A stretch of DNA of 64,000 nucleotides from Isoetes taiwanensis (taxonomy: Eukaryota; Streptophyta; Lycopodiopsida; Isoetales; Isoetaceae): contig JAJEKV010000027.1 of the NCBI GenBank assembly GCA_021234155.1, positions 11,484,716-11,548,715 on the forward strand. Direction: 5' to 3'. The stretch's first letter is position 1. Each line of letters opens with the position of its first letter. Of this stretch, positions 24,201-35,218 are shown piece after piece. The notes under the pieces were generated by a model. It saw only the letters and a program-made list of their open reading frames with translations, had not been told where the DNA came from and made no database searches. The position numbers were made by a program, and so were the translations under genes.

Positions 24201-24301
24201 AATGGACGATGGGGAGACTGGCACATATGCATATACATTTGGAAATAATTTATAGCGTATCATACTCTTGTCTAATATTTTATATCATTTGCTTCCCCAT
24301 A

Positions 24302-24840
24302 GAACTATCAGGCACATGTTGTCTGAAGAGGACCGAGGACACGTTTTTGTGGACCCCACTTATTACACGCGCGCCCATCCCTTTCGTATAGGGTCTCCAG
24401 AGAGCGATGTGGCAGCACAGTTGACTCCCATATTTCGGGACGACTACGGACCCAGAGTGCAGTGGAGCGAAGTACGTGCGGTGTTCTGACCCATTGCGCA
24501 CAAGCGAGTGATGCTATTAGTTCATACGCACTGTCTATTTTGATTGCCATGTATTTTAACCCCCTGAATTATTGTAGTGGACATTGGTGGTTGTATCTCC
24601 TTTTGCCAGACATGGATATTGCTCAACACCTTGGGATAGAGGAGGATGTGAGCACATCTTGGTTGTATTTTGATTCCATGGGCGAGGGGGCCCGTGGTGA
24701 GTGCCCTAGCGTGGTGGAGTTGAATAGGTAAGTCCAAATCATTGCTATTCGCATGTGCTTGAATAGTGAGGGGGGTTCTTAATCCTTGCTCAACATGCAG
24801 GATGTATAGGCTTTACATGCAGATGGCTTCCTTTTTATTT
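24302..24840 (+). pseudogene. Ulp1/C48 cysteine protease-like exons
   Basis: Three coding-like blocks in order: 24302-24471 (ending VQWSE at a GT donor), about 24521-24727 (NYCSGHWWLYLLLPDMD... WLYFDSMGEG... VVELN, ending at GTAAGT) and 24801 onwards (MYRLYMQMAS). The GHWWLYL and FDSMG pair fits the histidine and aspartate neighbourhoods of C48 (Ulp1/SENP) peptidases, which in plant genomes often belong to MULE-type transposons. The second and third blocks join in correct phase; the first and second do not. The catalytic cysteine region is not found, and the third block runs into repeats. Probably a transposon-borne or decayed protease gene. Confidence 0.45.
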
Positions 24841-25080
24841 TTATGGAAACCTCCCCACTTTCCATGGAAACCTCTCCTGTTTTCTTAACTAGAATCCTTC
24901 CTAAGTCATGCCCAGAAAGTTGGGGAGATTTCCACGGAAAGGTGGGGAGGTTTCCATGGAAACCTCCCCTGTTTTCTAATGTGGAAACATCCCCAGGTCG
25001 TGTAGGGAAAGTTGGGGAGGTTTCCAGAAAAAAATGGGGAGGCTTCCAAGGAAAGTCGGGGAAGGTTCCAGTGAGGTTCA
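24840..25080. repeat. Interspersed palindromic GGGGAGGTTTCC motif cluster
   Basis: At least eight copies of GGGGAGGTTTCC or its complement GGAAACCTCCCC, in both orientations and with small variations, sit within 240 bp. Some pairs form perfect palindromes around CCATGG. Both strands are therefore open over 66-100 codons. The function is unknown. Confidence 0.8.
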
Positions 25081-25141
25081 ACCCAAATCGGGCGTGAAAA
25101 AACCATCCCGCCCTTTAATGGATAGCCTGACCTTTAGCTCG

Positions 25142-25528
25142 ATTAAGTTTACATGAGGAAAGCCGCTTTCATAATTCAAATCGAAATGCAGAGCTCGAAT
25201 ACTCCGGCGTCTGAACCATTTCCTTGTTTGCAAGAAGAAAAGATTCGGCTCCTCTTTCCCAATCTTAGATCTGTATGTTTCTCTTCAAAAATTCGCCACG
25301 TCTTCCTCAATTCTTACCTCCGTTTATCTCTAATCTATCGAAATTCTAACCACCATCAAATTTCGCTCTCTTTTGACAGCTTTTTAAAATGTGAAAAACT
25401 TTGTCGAGGTTGGGCAGCGCCGCCTCCATACTCTGTTTCTGCCCAATTCCATTCCTCCAAAATCCACCCTGTTATCAGAGGGCAGCCCTCTGTACCATTT
25501 CTTCCATGCTCCACGCCTGATAGTTAGA
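25142..25528. other. No clear gene
   Basis: An open frame of about 124 codons on the plus strand (25153-25527) has no recognisable domain. It may be chance or an old exon. It ends where the palindrome-rich element begins. Confidence 0.3.
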
Positions 25529-27092
25529 AGTTAGCAGTTATTCGTTAGCTAACGGCTAACGCGAAAATAACGGCTAACGAGTTATCAGCCAAGGTGATAA
25601 CATGTTATTTTGGGGCCAAAAAAAAAATTTGAATTTTAACAAATTGAAACTTGTTATTGACTAATTCGAGCATGCTGAATTCAAATATGGAATCAGAATT
25701 TTGAACAGACTATTCTAACCTGCTGAAACTTCATCTTAGTACCCAAACCTGTGTTGCGCTTAGTCTTACAGAATTCCCTTCATGTATCTGCATGTCCATA
25801 GCTTATCCTGCAATTCCACATCTACCAATATTTTTACTTCAAGTAGCAACAAAATAAGCACCATAAAAATGTAGCACATAAACTTAATTGTTATTACTAT
25901 TAACCCAAAAACATACATTTGTCTCTGAAATCTCAAATTGCCAATAACAAAAAAAAAAAAGGATGTTTGTCTCAAATAGCATAAAGAAAGAGATGCTCGT
26001 TTCTCGTGTAAACTTCAAGCTTCAAGCTTCATGTTCCTGCAAGATAGAATTGAAGCCTAAAATATGAAATCTGAAATCTAATTTTTGCCAATGAAATCTC
26101 AAATCTGAAATCTTAATGCTTACCATTGAACACTTCAAAGTAGATCTTTAACACTTCGTGTCCGTCTTGGCACCGGATTTGGAGACTCCTCTTCCACATG
26201 ATCATCAAAATTATCTTCCATTGGAGATTCATATAGAGGATCATCATGCACAGAATATTGATCATTATCATGATCAGAAGAATCTACCTCTTCCACGTAT
26301 GTAATATCTTCACTTTCCTCTCCTTCAGACAAAGGATCAATTTCTGATAAGAAAGCGGGTTGAATTGGTATGCCACCTTGCAATATATCATTCACCCTCT
26401 CTTGCATAACTAGAAGCCCCTCATCATTGCACAAGTAATTGCTATTGAACTAGTTATGGAATGGAAGTTATGGAACTAGATCAATCGCACCATGCAAAGT
26501 CTACATTCTACAATGAAAAGCAGCTCAAGCAAAAGAAACATGGAAAGAATCATACCTGGCTGCTGTAATGCTGCTGTTTTGGATTCTTGTAGCAGCAAGG
26601 TCGCTGCTGCAGCCAGCAAACCTGCTGCTCCTCACAAAATCTGTTCTGCAGTAGAAGGTCGGCTACAAGCTGCAGAAACAAACACTACCCAGATGAGCAA
26701 ACAAGTTTTTCCCTTTTTTTACGAAGATGAGCAAACAAAATGTTGAACAGAATCAAAGAAAGTAATGCTAGTAACAGTTGAAATAAGGTGTTTGATCCAT
26801 GTTTGTTTGATGGGTACCTTGCGAAAATGAAGCGAGTAAGAGGATGCATAGGGTTGACCCGGTTGAGTGTCGCTGCTGCAGCCAGCCGGCCTGCCTGCTT
26901 CGATTCGATGCATTCAGGCGGCCGTTTGCACCAGAGCCGCCAAGAAGACACGGAGAAGAGGCACAGGAAAACAAAAAACAGAGGAAAAAATGGGTCAAAA
27001 AAATGTCGCCCCAAAATAATACGTTATTTAACGTTATTTTTTTTTATAACGCATAACGCGTTATCCCCAATTTGATAACGCGTTATCTTCTA
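25528..27092. mobile_element. TIR transposon remnant with GATAACGCGTTATC-like ends
   Basis: Both ends carry clusters of the same short palindromic words. The left end (25528-25615) has CTAACGGCTAACG, GTTATCAGCC and GATAACATGTTATTTTGGGGC. The right end (27004-27085) has GCCCCAAAATAATACG, TAACGTTATT and GATAACGCGTTATC twice. The inner GTTATTTTGGGGC/GCCCCAAAATAA pair is a clear inverted repeat about 1.4 kb apart. Palindrome-rich subterminal regions like this are common in hAT-type elements. Two minus-strand frames lie inside. No convincing target duplication was found. Confidence 0.55.
26135..26434 (-). CDS. Acidic hypothetical ORF inside the TIR element
   Basis: This 99-codon minus-strand frame is strongly acidic in the middle (LSEGEESEDITYVEEVDSSD) and ends in a basic patch VPRRTRSVKDLL. 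It lies within the transposon remnant and in the orientation expected for the 3' part of a transposase gene. Acidic tails of this sort follow the dimerisation domain in some hAT transposases, but no dimerisation motif is visible here, so the assignment is only contextual. It may be the last exon of a broken gene. Confidence 0.35.
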   Translation of the reverse strand: MCNDEGLLVMQERVNDILQGGIPIQPAFLSEIDPLSEGEESEDITYVEEVDSSDHDNDQYSVHDDPLYESPMEDNFDDHVEEESPNPVPRRTRSVKDLL

Positions 27093-29540
27093 CACTAGAG
27101 TCGTCACATGATGAACCAGAAAAGGTGCATTTGCACTGTTTGCTTTAAAATTCATATAAAATCAAAGGTTCAATAATCATTCAAACCCTTCTTATATGTT
27201 AATATATAGCAGTCACATTGCATGGGAAAAATACCTAAAAATCTATTGGTCCCCATTCATGAGAGTTACACTTAGGTAAACCCAAGGGGGTCAAGTCTGT
27301 TTCGCTACATGTTTAGATAAAGTAAAACTGTCTCGGTAAGATGATTTTTATGATTTTTTTCATTATTTTTGTATTTTTCTACACGAAGTTAGAGAGTAAG
27401 ACACAAAAAACTCGCACCTCAATCCGAGGTCCGAGAAGGGAGATAGGGTTGTTTGAACATGACAGGTCAAAATCTAGCTGCTTGTCTTCTCGTGAACCAA
27501 TACTTGGTTTCCGAAAAAGTCGCTCCCAAAATCAAATCTCTAACTTTTGTAGGAAAATGAATTTTGACCCAAAATTTTGAATATAAGTATTAGACAACTT
27601 GCTTTATCTAAGAAAAATGTCCATTAGCCTTGATGATGAGGTTTTGATTTTCTTTTATTTTTTCAATTACAAGTGAATGATAACTTATGTCTATATAGGA
27701 GTAAAATGATTCAAAGTCATCCGCAAAAAAATCACATTATGAAAGGTTACCACGATATGGAATCACCCCAAAAACAAACACGTAAAAAAGCCATAGCGTT
27801 TGTTTTCAAGAAATCAAGAAAGGTTCGTATTACCTTAAACCATTACCGGTCCACCTTCTTTTTAAAATTAAGAACTCCCTCATGTTAATTACTTTCAGTT
27901 TCAATTGCGGGATATAAGCACCTCATGAGCTAATCTATTCATTAAAAATAATCAATGCTCCTGATCTTGAGGTTTAGCATAAACTTTCTAGTGTTCATTC
28001 CAAGTTATCTGTTAGAGTACGCGTTCCATGGATTTCATAAACCTATGTATTGAATGGTGAACTCAAAACTTGTATTTTTTATCTTCTCAAGTTGTGGAAG
28101 CAATGCAAAAGAATGAAAAACAAATATAAAAAGTTAGAACTATGAAAAATAAAGATAGATCAAGTATGTTCTGTTTCCCATAACCCGATTGGGTTCCGTG
28201 GACGTTAAAATTTTCTTCCTTCCTTCCTTCCATTGCTGGTCCACATGGCTTATGATCATTCAAGAAGCCAGAACATCCTCATCTTAATTAGTTGGTTGCT
28301 AGAATTGCATTATTTAATGGTAAAGTTGAAGCACAAGCAAACTGAACCTATATGAATCTCCACTCACCCTTCCAAAAATTATGTTAGAGAAGGTAGAAAA
28401 TTGCCATATCATTGTATAAGTGACAAATGAACAATAAATAAAATTGGTAATCATAATTAGAGAGATTTAATTCTATACCCAATTCGTTAATTGTGGACCA
28501 TAATGGTCCATGCCCATTTATATTCAAATTTTACATATAGTAGTATGTTATTTTTAACATCAAATTGGAGATCTACGTTGCCAATGACGCTTGAACCCAT
28601 AAAAATTATAGTCTATCATGAAAGACAAGCTAAAGTTATTATTATTATACCTAAAGTAGGAACTCTTAAGCAGCAAACACGTGTACTAAGTTTATGATAG
28701 TAAAAAATAAGAAGATTTCATCGTGTGTTTTGCACTAAGACGATACAAACTATATTTTAAACTTCTATCACATGTTTCGTCAATCATGAGTTGAAAAAGA
28801 ATGCTATCTTGCTTTAAAATATGGCAAGACTAAGTACAAACCAGAAATGGTCCATGTCTATTTTAAATCAAATCTTGTACATAATATGTTACTTTAACAT
28901 GAAATTCAAGATCTATGTTGCCAAGGAAGGGTGACATTCATAAAAAATATCGCCTACCATAAAAGATGAGTTTTTTGTATTATTACCTTAGCTAAACTCT
29001 AATTTTGTGTAGTGGCAACCACTTCTAAATGTAAAGAATACATGGTTATTCACCATATTTAAGTTCATAAAATTCTTTATTATGAATGTATAAGTGGAAT
29101 GAATGGAGTGCATCATTTATTGCCTTTAGAAAGCTTATATATAAGTTTAGTTAAACCACATTAGTTCTATTTTTGTCCTGGATTACAGATCGAATCTTCT
29201 TTAGTGAAAATTGAGATCAACATGACTTATAGACATTTCAAAAAATTATTGGACTATAGCTCTTAGAGTTGACAACTTATGGCTGCAAGTCTTACGTCAA
29301 AACTTGTTATAGTAAAGGAGAAACAATTCACAACCTTAAACAGCTTTTTTGAGCTAAAAATGGTTTGACGACTTCATATAATGCCATCTAATAGCAACGA
29401 AACATGAAAACATGTAAATCAACATGTTTTATCATAAAACGTAAATTATTTTCAATTTTAGAAACGTTTGGACCCCTTTATGCTAGAAAGTTTGAAGAAT
29501 GCAGTTCTGGCCTGGCGTAAAAACTGCTGAATTCAATGAG
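27093..29540. other. AT-rich, no gene seen
   Basis: No supported coding sequence. A diverged direct repeat of roughly 180 bp is present at about 28485-28680 and 28845-29000; shared phrases are ATGGTCCATG, TAACATNAAATT and GATCTANGTTGCCAA. Confidence 0.5.
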
Positions 29541-30529
29541 GTTTGGGCAATCACCACAACATATCAGTAAATCTATTGGTCATGAAATTCTCCACGGCCA
29601 TAAAGAATCGAGTGAAGATTCCAAAAGTGGTGGTATCTTGTGAAATGGAAATTTCTCTTGTTAGATACCTGGGCTTAAGTGGCAGAGGGTATGCTGGACC
29701 AATTATGGTGGATGAACCCAGAATAGTTCCAGTAACAACTCTAGTGTTAAGTGCAGAAGCCCTTAAGTGCAGAAGCGGTGGATCTAATCAGGATCAAGCC
29801 TGGAATGGCCGATTTGGCTCTAAAAGGCCAGGTAGTAACGGATTCTGGCATTCTAGTGGTCAGCCATCGCGCCTAAATCTCGATACCAGTAGTGCTCTGC
29901 TGCCACAGCTAATGATTGGCAATAGTGGAGGGTTGCCTGCCATTGCATCTCGCTAGCATTCAAGGTCATAGATCGTCCATTCCCTCGTGCACCCCCTTGC
30001 CAACACGCATCATAGCCTTCGTGCGTAGTATTTTCTATTGGACTTACTAGGTGGCATCTCCCAAAGGGCCAAGATCTAGCCCCTTTTAAACCTCCAAAGA
30101 CATTTCGATCGCGTTTCAAAAATCTCACCTAAAATTTCGGGATTCGATATGTTCAATGCATACAAATTTGAATTGGCGAGCTGATCAATCAAATTTTTTT
30201 GAAATGGAATAGATCAAAGATTTAAAATGGTTCGAATTTGCCCTTAATCCAAAAATTTCATAGAGCTTCTTGTTCGAACCTTTATGTTGTGCAATCACCA
30301 TGGCGCTCTCCAGGTCGAATATGATTCATCGAGCCCCTTAAATACCAAGAGGGTTATGGCAAAACATCAAAGGAAGGGGACGGAGAATACCCCAAAAGAA
30401 ACTCAGGTCATGAAGAGTCCTCCATGGAAGAGAAGCCAATGAATAAAGCAGCAGATGATGGACATCATGGAAGAGGTTCAAGCCCCTAAGCCCACGATCA
30501 GGTGGGCTCTTTATGCACAGGTCTGTCTA

Positions 30530-30655
30530 TGCTCCCCCCCCCCCTCTCTCTCTCTCTCCCCCTCCCCTCCCTCCCCCCCCCCCCCCCCCTCTCTTGGTCA
30601 CATTCCATAGCACAGTCTGTCTATGCTCCCCCCCCCCCCTCTCTCTCTCTCTCTG
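30530..30655. repeat. Duplicated C/CT microsatellite
   Basis: Poly-C and CT runs follow GTCTGTCTATGCTCC twice (about 30520-30590 and 30613-30652). The phrase GGTCACATTCCATA, present at 30596, recurs at about 31327 beyond the LINE fragment, so the LINE inserted into this tract and duplicated it. Confidence 0.9.
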
Positions 30656-31292
30656 CGGATATTAGTAGATGGCTGGTGAAATGGGGGATGGATATTCACG
30701 AATTGCAGATGAACCAGGAAGATATTGAGGGATGGGTTCGGAAGAGTGTTCTCACTAAGACATGGAGTACGCCAGCTGGGAAGAAAGAGTACTATCGGAC
30801 TCAGATGAATCCTACATTGAAGGCAGCGCAGTATCTTAGTGAACCCATATCTATGAAGCATAGGCAAGCAATTGCGAGGATCTGGTTAAGCTCGCACCAT
30901 CTTGGTGTGGAGGTAGGGAGATGGGCAGACATCACTCATGATCTTAGACACTGTAACTTGTGTAGTGACGGTGTGGTGGAGGATGAGGCTCATATCTTAC
31001 TTTATTGCCGTGCTTATTCAGACTTAAGAGTCATACATGGGATCAGTGCTACCTCCGTTGAGGAGTTCTTTCGGTACCCAGGGGCATCCATTGGGGGATA
31101 TATTGTTGACATTCTTAAACATAGAGATGCTTGTTTGAAAAATCAGAAGGTACGAGAGATTGAGATAGAGGAGCCCAGTGTAAGACGCACTGGATGACTT
31201 GTTTTATAATTTTGAATGTAACTTGTAAACGTCTCATAGACCTGGTGGTCTCGAAGACGGAATAATAGATTTCATTTCATTTCATTTCATTT
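30655..31292 (+). pseudogene. 5'-truncated RT-LINE 3' end with (ATTTC)n tail
   Basis: The frame to the stop at 31197 encodes the C-terminal region of an RT-LINE ORF2. It includes a zinc-knuckle-like stretch C-x2-C...H-x4-C (CNLCSDGVVEDEAHILLYC), preceded by RIWLSSHHLGVEVGRWA, as in the plant clade in which this region follows the reverse transcriptase. A short 3' UTR with GACCTGGTGGTCTCGAAGACGG leads to a tail of about four ATTTC units, then directly to a CT microsatellite like the one upstream. This is a typical 5'-truncated target-primed insertion into a CT tract. The coding part retained is open, but the reverse transcriptase is absent. Confidence 0.75.
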
Positions 31293-31474
31293 CTCTCTCT
31301 CTCTCTCTCTCCCCCTCTCTCTCTTCGGTCACATTCCATAATGTGTTTATCAGTCAAGAAGAGGTGGACGAGGCACTTGGCAGCACCCTTAGCATCACAT
31401 GCAACCCGGAGGTTGCAGATGCACTACATGATGATGGAAAACCCCGTGTGTAGATGCACTACGAAGTCATAATT

Positions 31475-31515
31475 TTTTTTGGGGGGAGGAGGGGGGGAAA
31501 GGGGGGGAGGGGGTT
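31475..31515 (+). repeat. G-rich tract with quadruplex potential
   Basis: A run of T followed by GGGGGGAGGAGGGGGGG, AAA and GGGGGGGAGGGGG provides many closely spaced G-runs on the plus strand, enough for a stable intramolecular G-quadruplex. Confidence 0.8.
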
Positions 31516-33049
31516 CTATCCTCTTGAAGAAGAAGAATTGACTTCCCCCTCCTACATCTGCACCTCCGAGCACTAGATATTATGTCATGGTCCAAGTGTC
31601 ATAGGAAAAGCTGGTGTATAACTCAAAATTTGTAAATGGGGAATAGTCAATATAAGTTGGTAAAACAAGTTGCAGTAAAAAGAATACACAACAAGTTGCC
31701 CCAAAAAATACACAATAATATATGAACTTCAAAACATCTACAATAAACAAGAATTATGCATATACCATAGCCATCTCCCACCTCCAAGTTGTGGCAAACC
31801 TGACATCCATGTCACTGGACTTGGATATTATGTCATGGTCAACCCCATCATCCACCATCCCTCTTATTGTCAACTGCCATCGTCACAACCAGCATGTAAA
31901 TCAGCATACTTCACCCATTCTTGAGTGTCCATTCTCAACTCATCCTTCCTCGAAGTCTTCTTCAAGCATCCTGGCAACATTACCCACACATTGTGGCAAG
32001 GCAGATTCCATCTCTTGCAGGGTGAAGTGATTGTGGCCTCCTCGTTTGAGCTTGACATTAAAGATGGTATATGGCCCTGTATTCTAACAGATGACTCTCT
32101 CATCATGATCTGGCTGCAAGGCACACATTTAGTATTCTCATTGAATTTTTTATGCCCTACTATAGCTGCAAGTATAAGAGTTCTACTTGCCTGAACCCTC
32201 AGCCTATCCTTGACCTCAAGTCTTTTTCATTTGGCATCCATATGTGCTGTCCTTTGGCATCTAATATAGATGCCACTCTTGACAGTCCATGAGGGTACAT
32301 GAAGTCCCTAAACCATTTAGTGTTGAACTCAAATTAAGCATTAACCCTCCTATTCTCTCTTTCTTCCCTCCTCATTTGTGCCTGCCTCTTATCTTCCTCC
32401 CTTAATGACCTCTTTCTTAAAGCCTTAGCTTTAGCCTCTTACCTTGCTGCCTCTCAGCTTTAACTCTCGTTTCCTTTTCCAGCCTTAGATCATCACAAAA
32501 GGCTGCACTTTAACGTGCACTAAGCCATGCATTTCAGGTCTCTTGCCCTTCCGTCTTGAATTTTGCTCTTGTATTGATTGAGGGAGCACAGATTTGGTGG
32601 CATCATGTTTTGCTTGGTAATCCAGGTCATTCCAAGATAATGCCTAGATGCATCATCCACCTCAAATATAGTTGGCATATTGCTTTCATGCTCTAAAAAT
32701 AGGGTGAAGCATGTTGCTCACCCGAGTTCACATGCTTAACAAGGCCTGCCATTATGTGCTAAAAACCTGTAGTTGTGTGCCCTTCCTATGGACTCAAATG
32801 GCGAAGATTAAAAACCTCATACCTCATGTGATCAACCTCGTCATCCTGCATTATATTGGCCATATCATCAATATGCTGCTCCGAGTCATCGCTCTCCTCA
32901 TCACCATCTTCTACCTTAGAGACTTGATGTTATGTATTTCAACTGCACGTGGCCCATCCCTTTGCCCACAAACCTAGTTAAATGACCCTTTAACCGAGGA
33001 TACAATAATCTTAGTCCAGTCAAAGAGAAATATTTCAGTGGCCTTGAAT

Positions 33050-33890
33050 GGAGTTAGCCCTCTTCAATGAAACTGAATATTACCTCTACAATTTTATCTC
33101 TTTTAGATTCCTGCCTACCCGTCATGACCATGTACTTTGTTCTCATCCTCTTGAAGGCAGCCTTAAAAGGAGCAAAGCATGCAACATCCAAGGGTTGCAA
33201 CCTATGGGAAGTATGGGCTAAATGGATGCCTTGCATCTTGGCAGCCAGAATAACTTCCAAGTTCACATGAATGCTATATCCATCTAATAGGATCAGTTGC
33301 AGTCTTTTTGATGAGACACCCTCAGACACCCTGGTTTGAAAGTGAGTGAGCTATGGCTTGAATAACTATATTGTCATCCAGGCATTTTGCGGCACTGCTT
33401 GAACAATCTCTTCCTCACATCCACTAAAATAGTCTACCTTCCTTCTTTTCCCCTTTAATATCTACAAGTTTGACAGGCTAAATCCCTCAGCATTGGCACA
33501 CAATAAGATGGTTACCCATTCCCTCGTATTCATGACAACCTCATCGGGCACCTTTCATTGCTATGATCTTTAAATTCCTAAACTTGCCCGCCTATATGCC
33601 AGTCTCATCAACATTCTAAACCATGGATGTAGGGAATTGGAATTTACCATATATCTGTTTAAGCCCTATGTAGAACATGTCTAGATTATGCTGGTCCATC
33701 GCCAGTGGCCAAGCTCTTTCTAATGTGTGTACTCAAAGAGATCTCGAAGTGCCTTTGCTTGAATAGTTTCCAGCATTTGTTGCCTAGCAGCCCACTTAGT
33801 GTGTTGATCTTGCCATTGCTAGACATGTGTGATTGTCTAGTATCCCTTGAAAACCTTTCGAGGCATGGTTTTGTAATCCTAGTAGTAATG
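33050..33890 (-). pseudogene. Pogo-like DDE transposase remnant
   Basis: The minus strand encodes, in order and in slightly shifting frames, LLGNKCWKLFKQRHFEISL (the CENP-B-type HTH region), NVDETGI (first catalytic D block; a stop codon lies just before it), and in an open frame of 91 codons LILLDGYSIHVNLEVI and TSHRLQPLDVACFAPFK. The last matches the DDE_1 superfamily signature (LLLDGH...H, LQPLDV) found in pogo/Tigger and jerky-like transposases. These elements cut and paste with TA target duplications. Stops and frameshifts between blocks show the copy is dead. Terminal repeats were not found; the flanking 31.7-33.0 kb may hold the rest. Confidence 0.75.
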
Positions 33891-33965
33891 GTTGTACTAG
33901 GATATTGTATAGGTTCCATGGCCATTTGGTCTTCGTGGACGTTAAAAATCTATTCTATTCTATTT
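33870..33965 (+). mobile_element. LINE 3' terminus with short TATTC tail
   Basis: The phrase TTGGTCTTCGTGGACGTTAAAAATC followed by TATTC-like units closely resembles the sequence 130 bp downstream, where the tail is long, and resembles the CTGGTGGTCTCGAAGACGG-ATTTC end at 31.25 kb. I read it as the 3' end of an RT-LINE copy, 5'-truncated almost to nothing. Confidence 0.55.
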
Positions 33966-34049
33966 TATTCCTTCACGACACTAAGGGTAACCCCTATGCT
34001 CATTGCTGCTATGTCCAATGCCCATGCAACAAGTTCCTCTTCTTGGCGC

Positions 34050-34203
34050 TTTGGTCTTCATGGACGATAAAAACTCTATTCTTTCTATTCTATTCTATTC
34101 TATTCTATTCTATTCTATTCTATTCTATTCTATTCTATTCTATTCTATTCTATTCTATTCTATTCTATTCTATTCTATTCTATTCTATTCTATTCTATTC
34201 TTC
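34050..34203 (+). repeat. (TATTC)n pentanucleotide satellite at a LINE 3' end
   Basis: After TTTGGTCTTCATGGACGATAAAAACTC, the pentamer TATTC repeats perfectly about 23-24 times (34085-34203). The start is the same LINE 3'-terminal sequence seen at 33.9 kb, where only a few units follow, so this is most simply a LINE tail that expanded. Confidence 0.95.
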
Positions 34204-34249
34204 TTGTTCGTAACTTAACACTTGGGGATGCTTCTTCTGCTTGTGAGTG

Positions 34250-34720
34250 TTCCTACATACTGCCAGTCTCTTATTGCCGACTCAGGTATGCTAGAGTTTC
34301 TAAAAGCGTATCTAATAGAAATACCACTTAGAATAGGGGACTTGTTCTAATTGCAAAGGGATCAACTGTGTGCTTTGTCTATCGAGGATCCATAGCAAAC
34401 TAGGTCTAATACTTTGCCATTGTGAGAGCGCACTGTATGGGTTTGACCTTTCCTAGGTGGCGCATCACCTTAGTGAGGTTAGATTGAGTACGAGTGGAGG
34501 CAACCTCATCTCTCTAGTTGCCTGCAGTGGCAAGATGCCTCTTGGAAGGAGCAACCTTCCTGCCTCATCAGGCTGGAGGAGATGCAACCACGGAGTAGCC
34601 TTAGGGTTACATCTTCGGCAGGCTACAGTCGAGACCTGAAGCTTTTCGATTTATCTATAAAGTGTGCATAGGAGTGGTGAATGGAGTGGACTACTCTTGC
34701 CAGCCAACTCCAGTGTTATG
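34250..34720 (+). mobile_element. Diverged relative of the chromovirus LTR (partial, possibly solo)
   Basis: Several phrases occur in the same order as in the LTRs at 50.3 and 61.8 kb: ACTAGGTCTAATACTTTGCCA (LTR: GACTAGGTCTAATGGCTTGCCA), GGAGGAGATGCAACCACGG (LTR: GGGAGATGCAACCCG), AAAGTGTGCATAGGAGTGG (LTR: AAAGTGTGCACGGGG) and GAATGGAGTGGACTAC (LTR: GGATGGAGTGGACAAC), followed by GCCAGCCAACTCCA. It is much more diverged than the two LTRs are from each other. No internal retroelement sequence is next to it. The borders are approximate. Confidence 0.6.
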
Positions 34721-35102
34721 ATTTTTGTCTGCTGATGCATTATCTAATTAAATCAGTGTAAAACGCTCTTTTAAGCCTATAAGAAGGATTTGAATCTACA
34801 ATTTAATCATTTACCTTGTTCTGCCAATGTCTTCCACTTGAATTACGATGGATATTGGGATTAATATAATCATATATGAATGAATGGGCATTAAACCCAT
34901 GGTCAATCGACTTGAGGACAAGAAATCTCTCATATCAACCAATCCTAAACATGTATCATCTATTTACTTAAAAAATTTTGGCCCATTCTCTTTTATGCCG
35001 GTGTGCCCTTTTCAGGGTGTGACTTTTAAGATACAAAAATACATTTCCGGCGATAGTCTTAGTTTTCTGGCATATTTTCCCTTCCCTCCCTTCCCTCCAA
35101 AC

Positions 35103-35218
35103 TAATGATACAAAATCTCCCCTTTTACTAAATTTCGGAAACGTCCAGCTAATTGCGAAATAATGATACGAAAAAACTCCCCTTTTCACTAAATTTTTGG
35201 AACGTCCAGCCAATTTCT
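35103..35218. repeat. 58-bp tandem duplication
   Basis: Two copies, starting at 35103 and 35161, both begin TAATGATAC and contain CTCCCCTTTT, ACTAAATTT and ACGTCCAGC. Confidence 0.9.

Noticed and set aside
24841-25106. Overlapping frames on both strands in the GGGGAGGTTTCC cluster
   Set aside because: Produced by palindromic repeats; no evidence of protein coding.
29543-29956. 137-codon plus-strand frame
   Set aside because: No domain, no splice context, and an internal short duplication (TTAAGTGCAGAAGC twice) suggests chance. Overlapping antisense frame of similar length.
33905-34213. Frames encoding SILFY repeats
   Set aside because: They are translations of the TATTC satellite.
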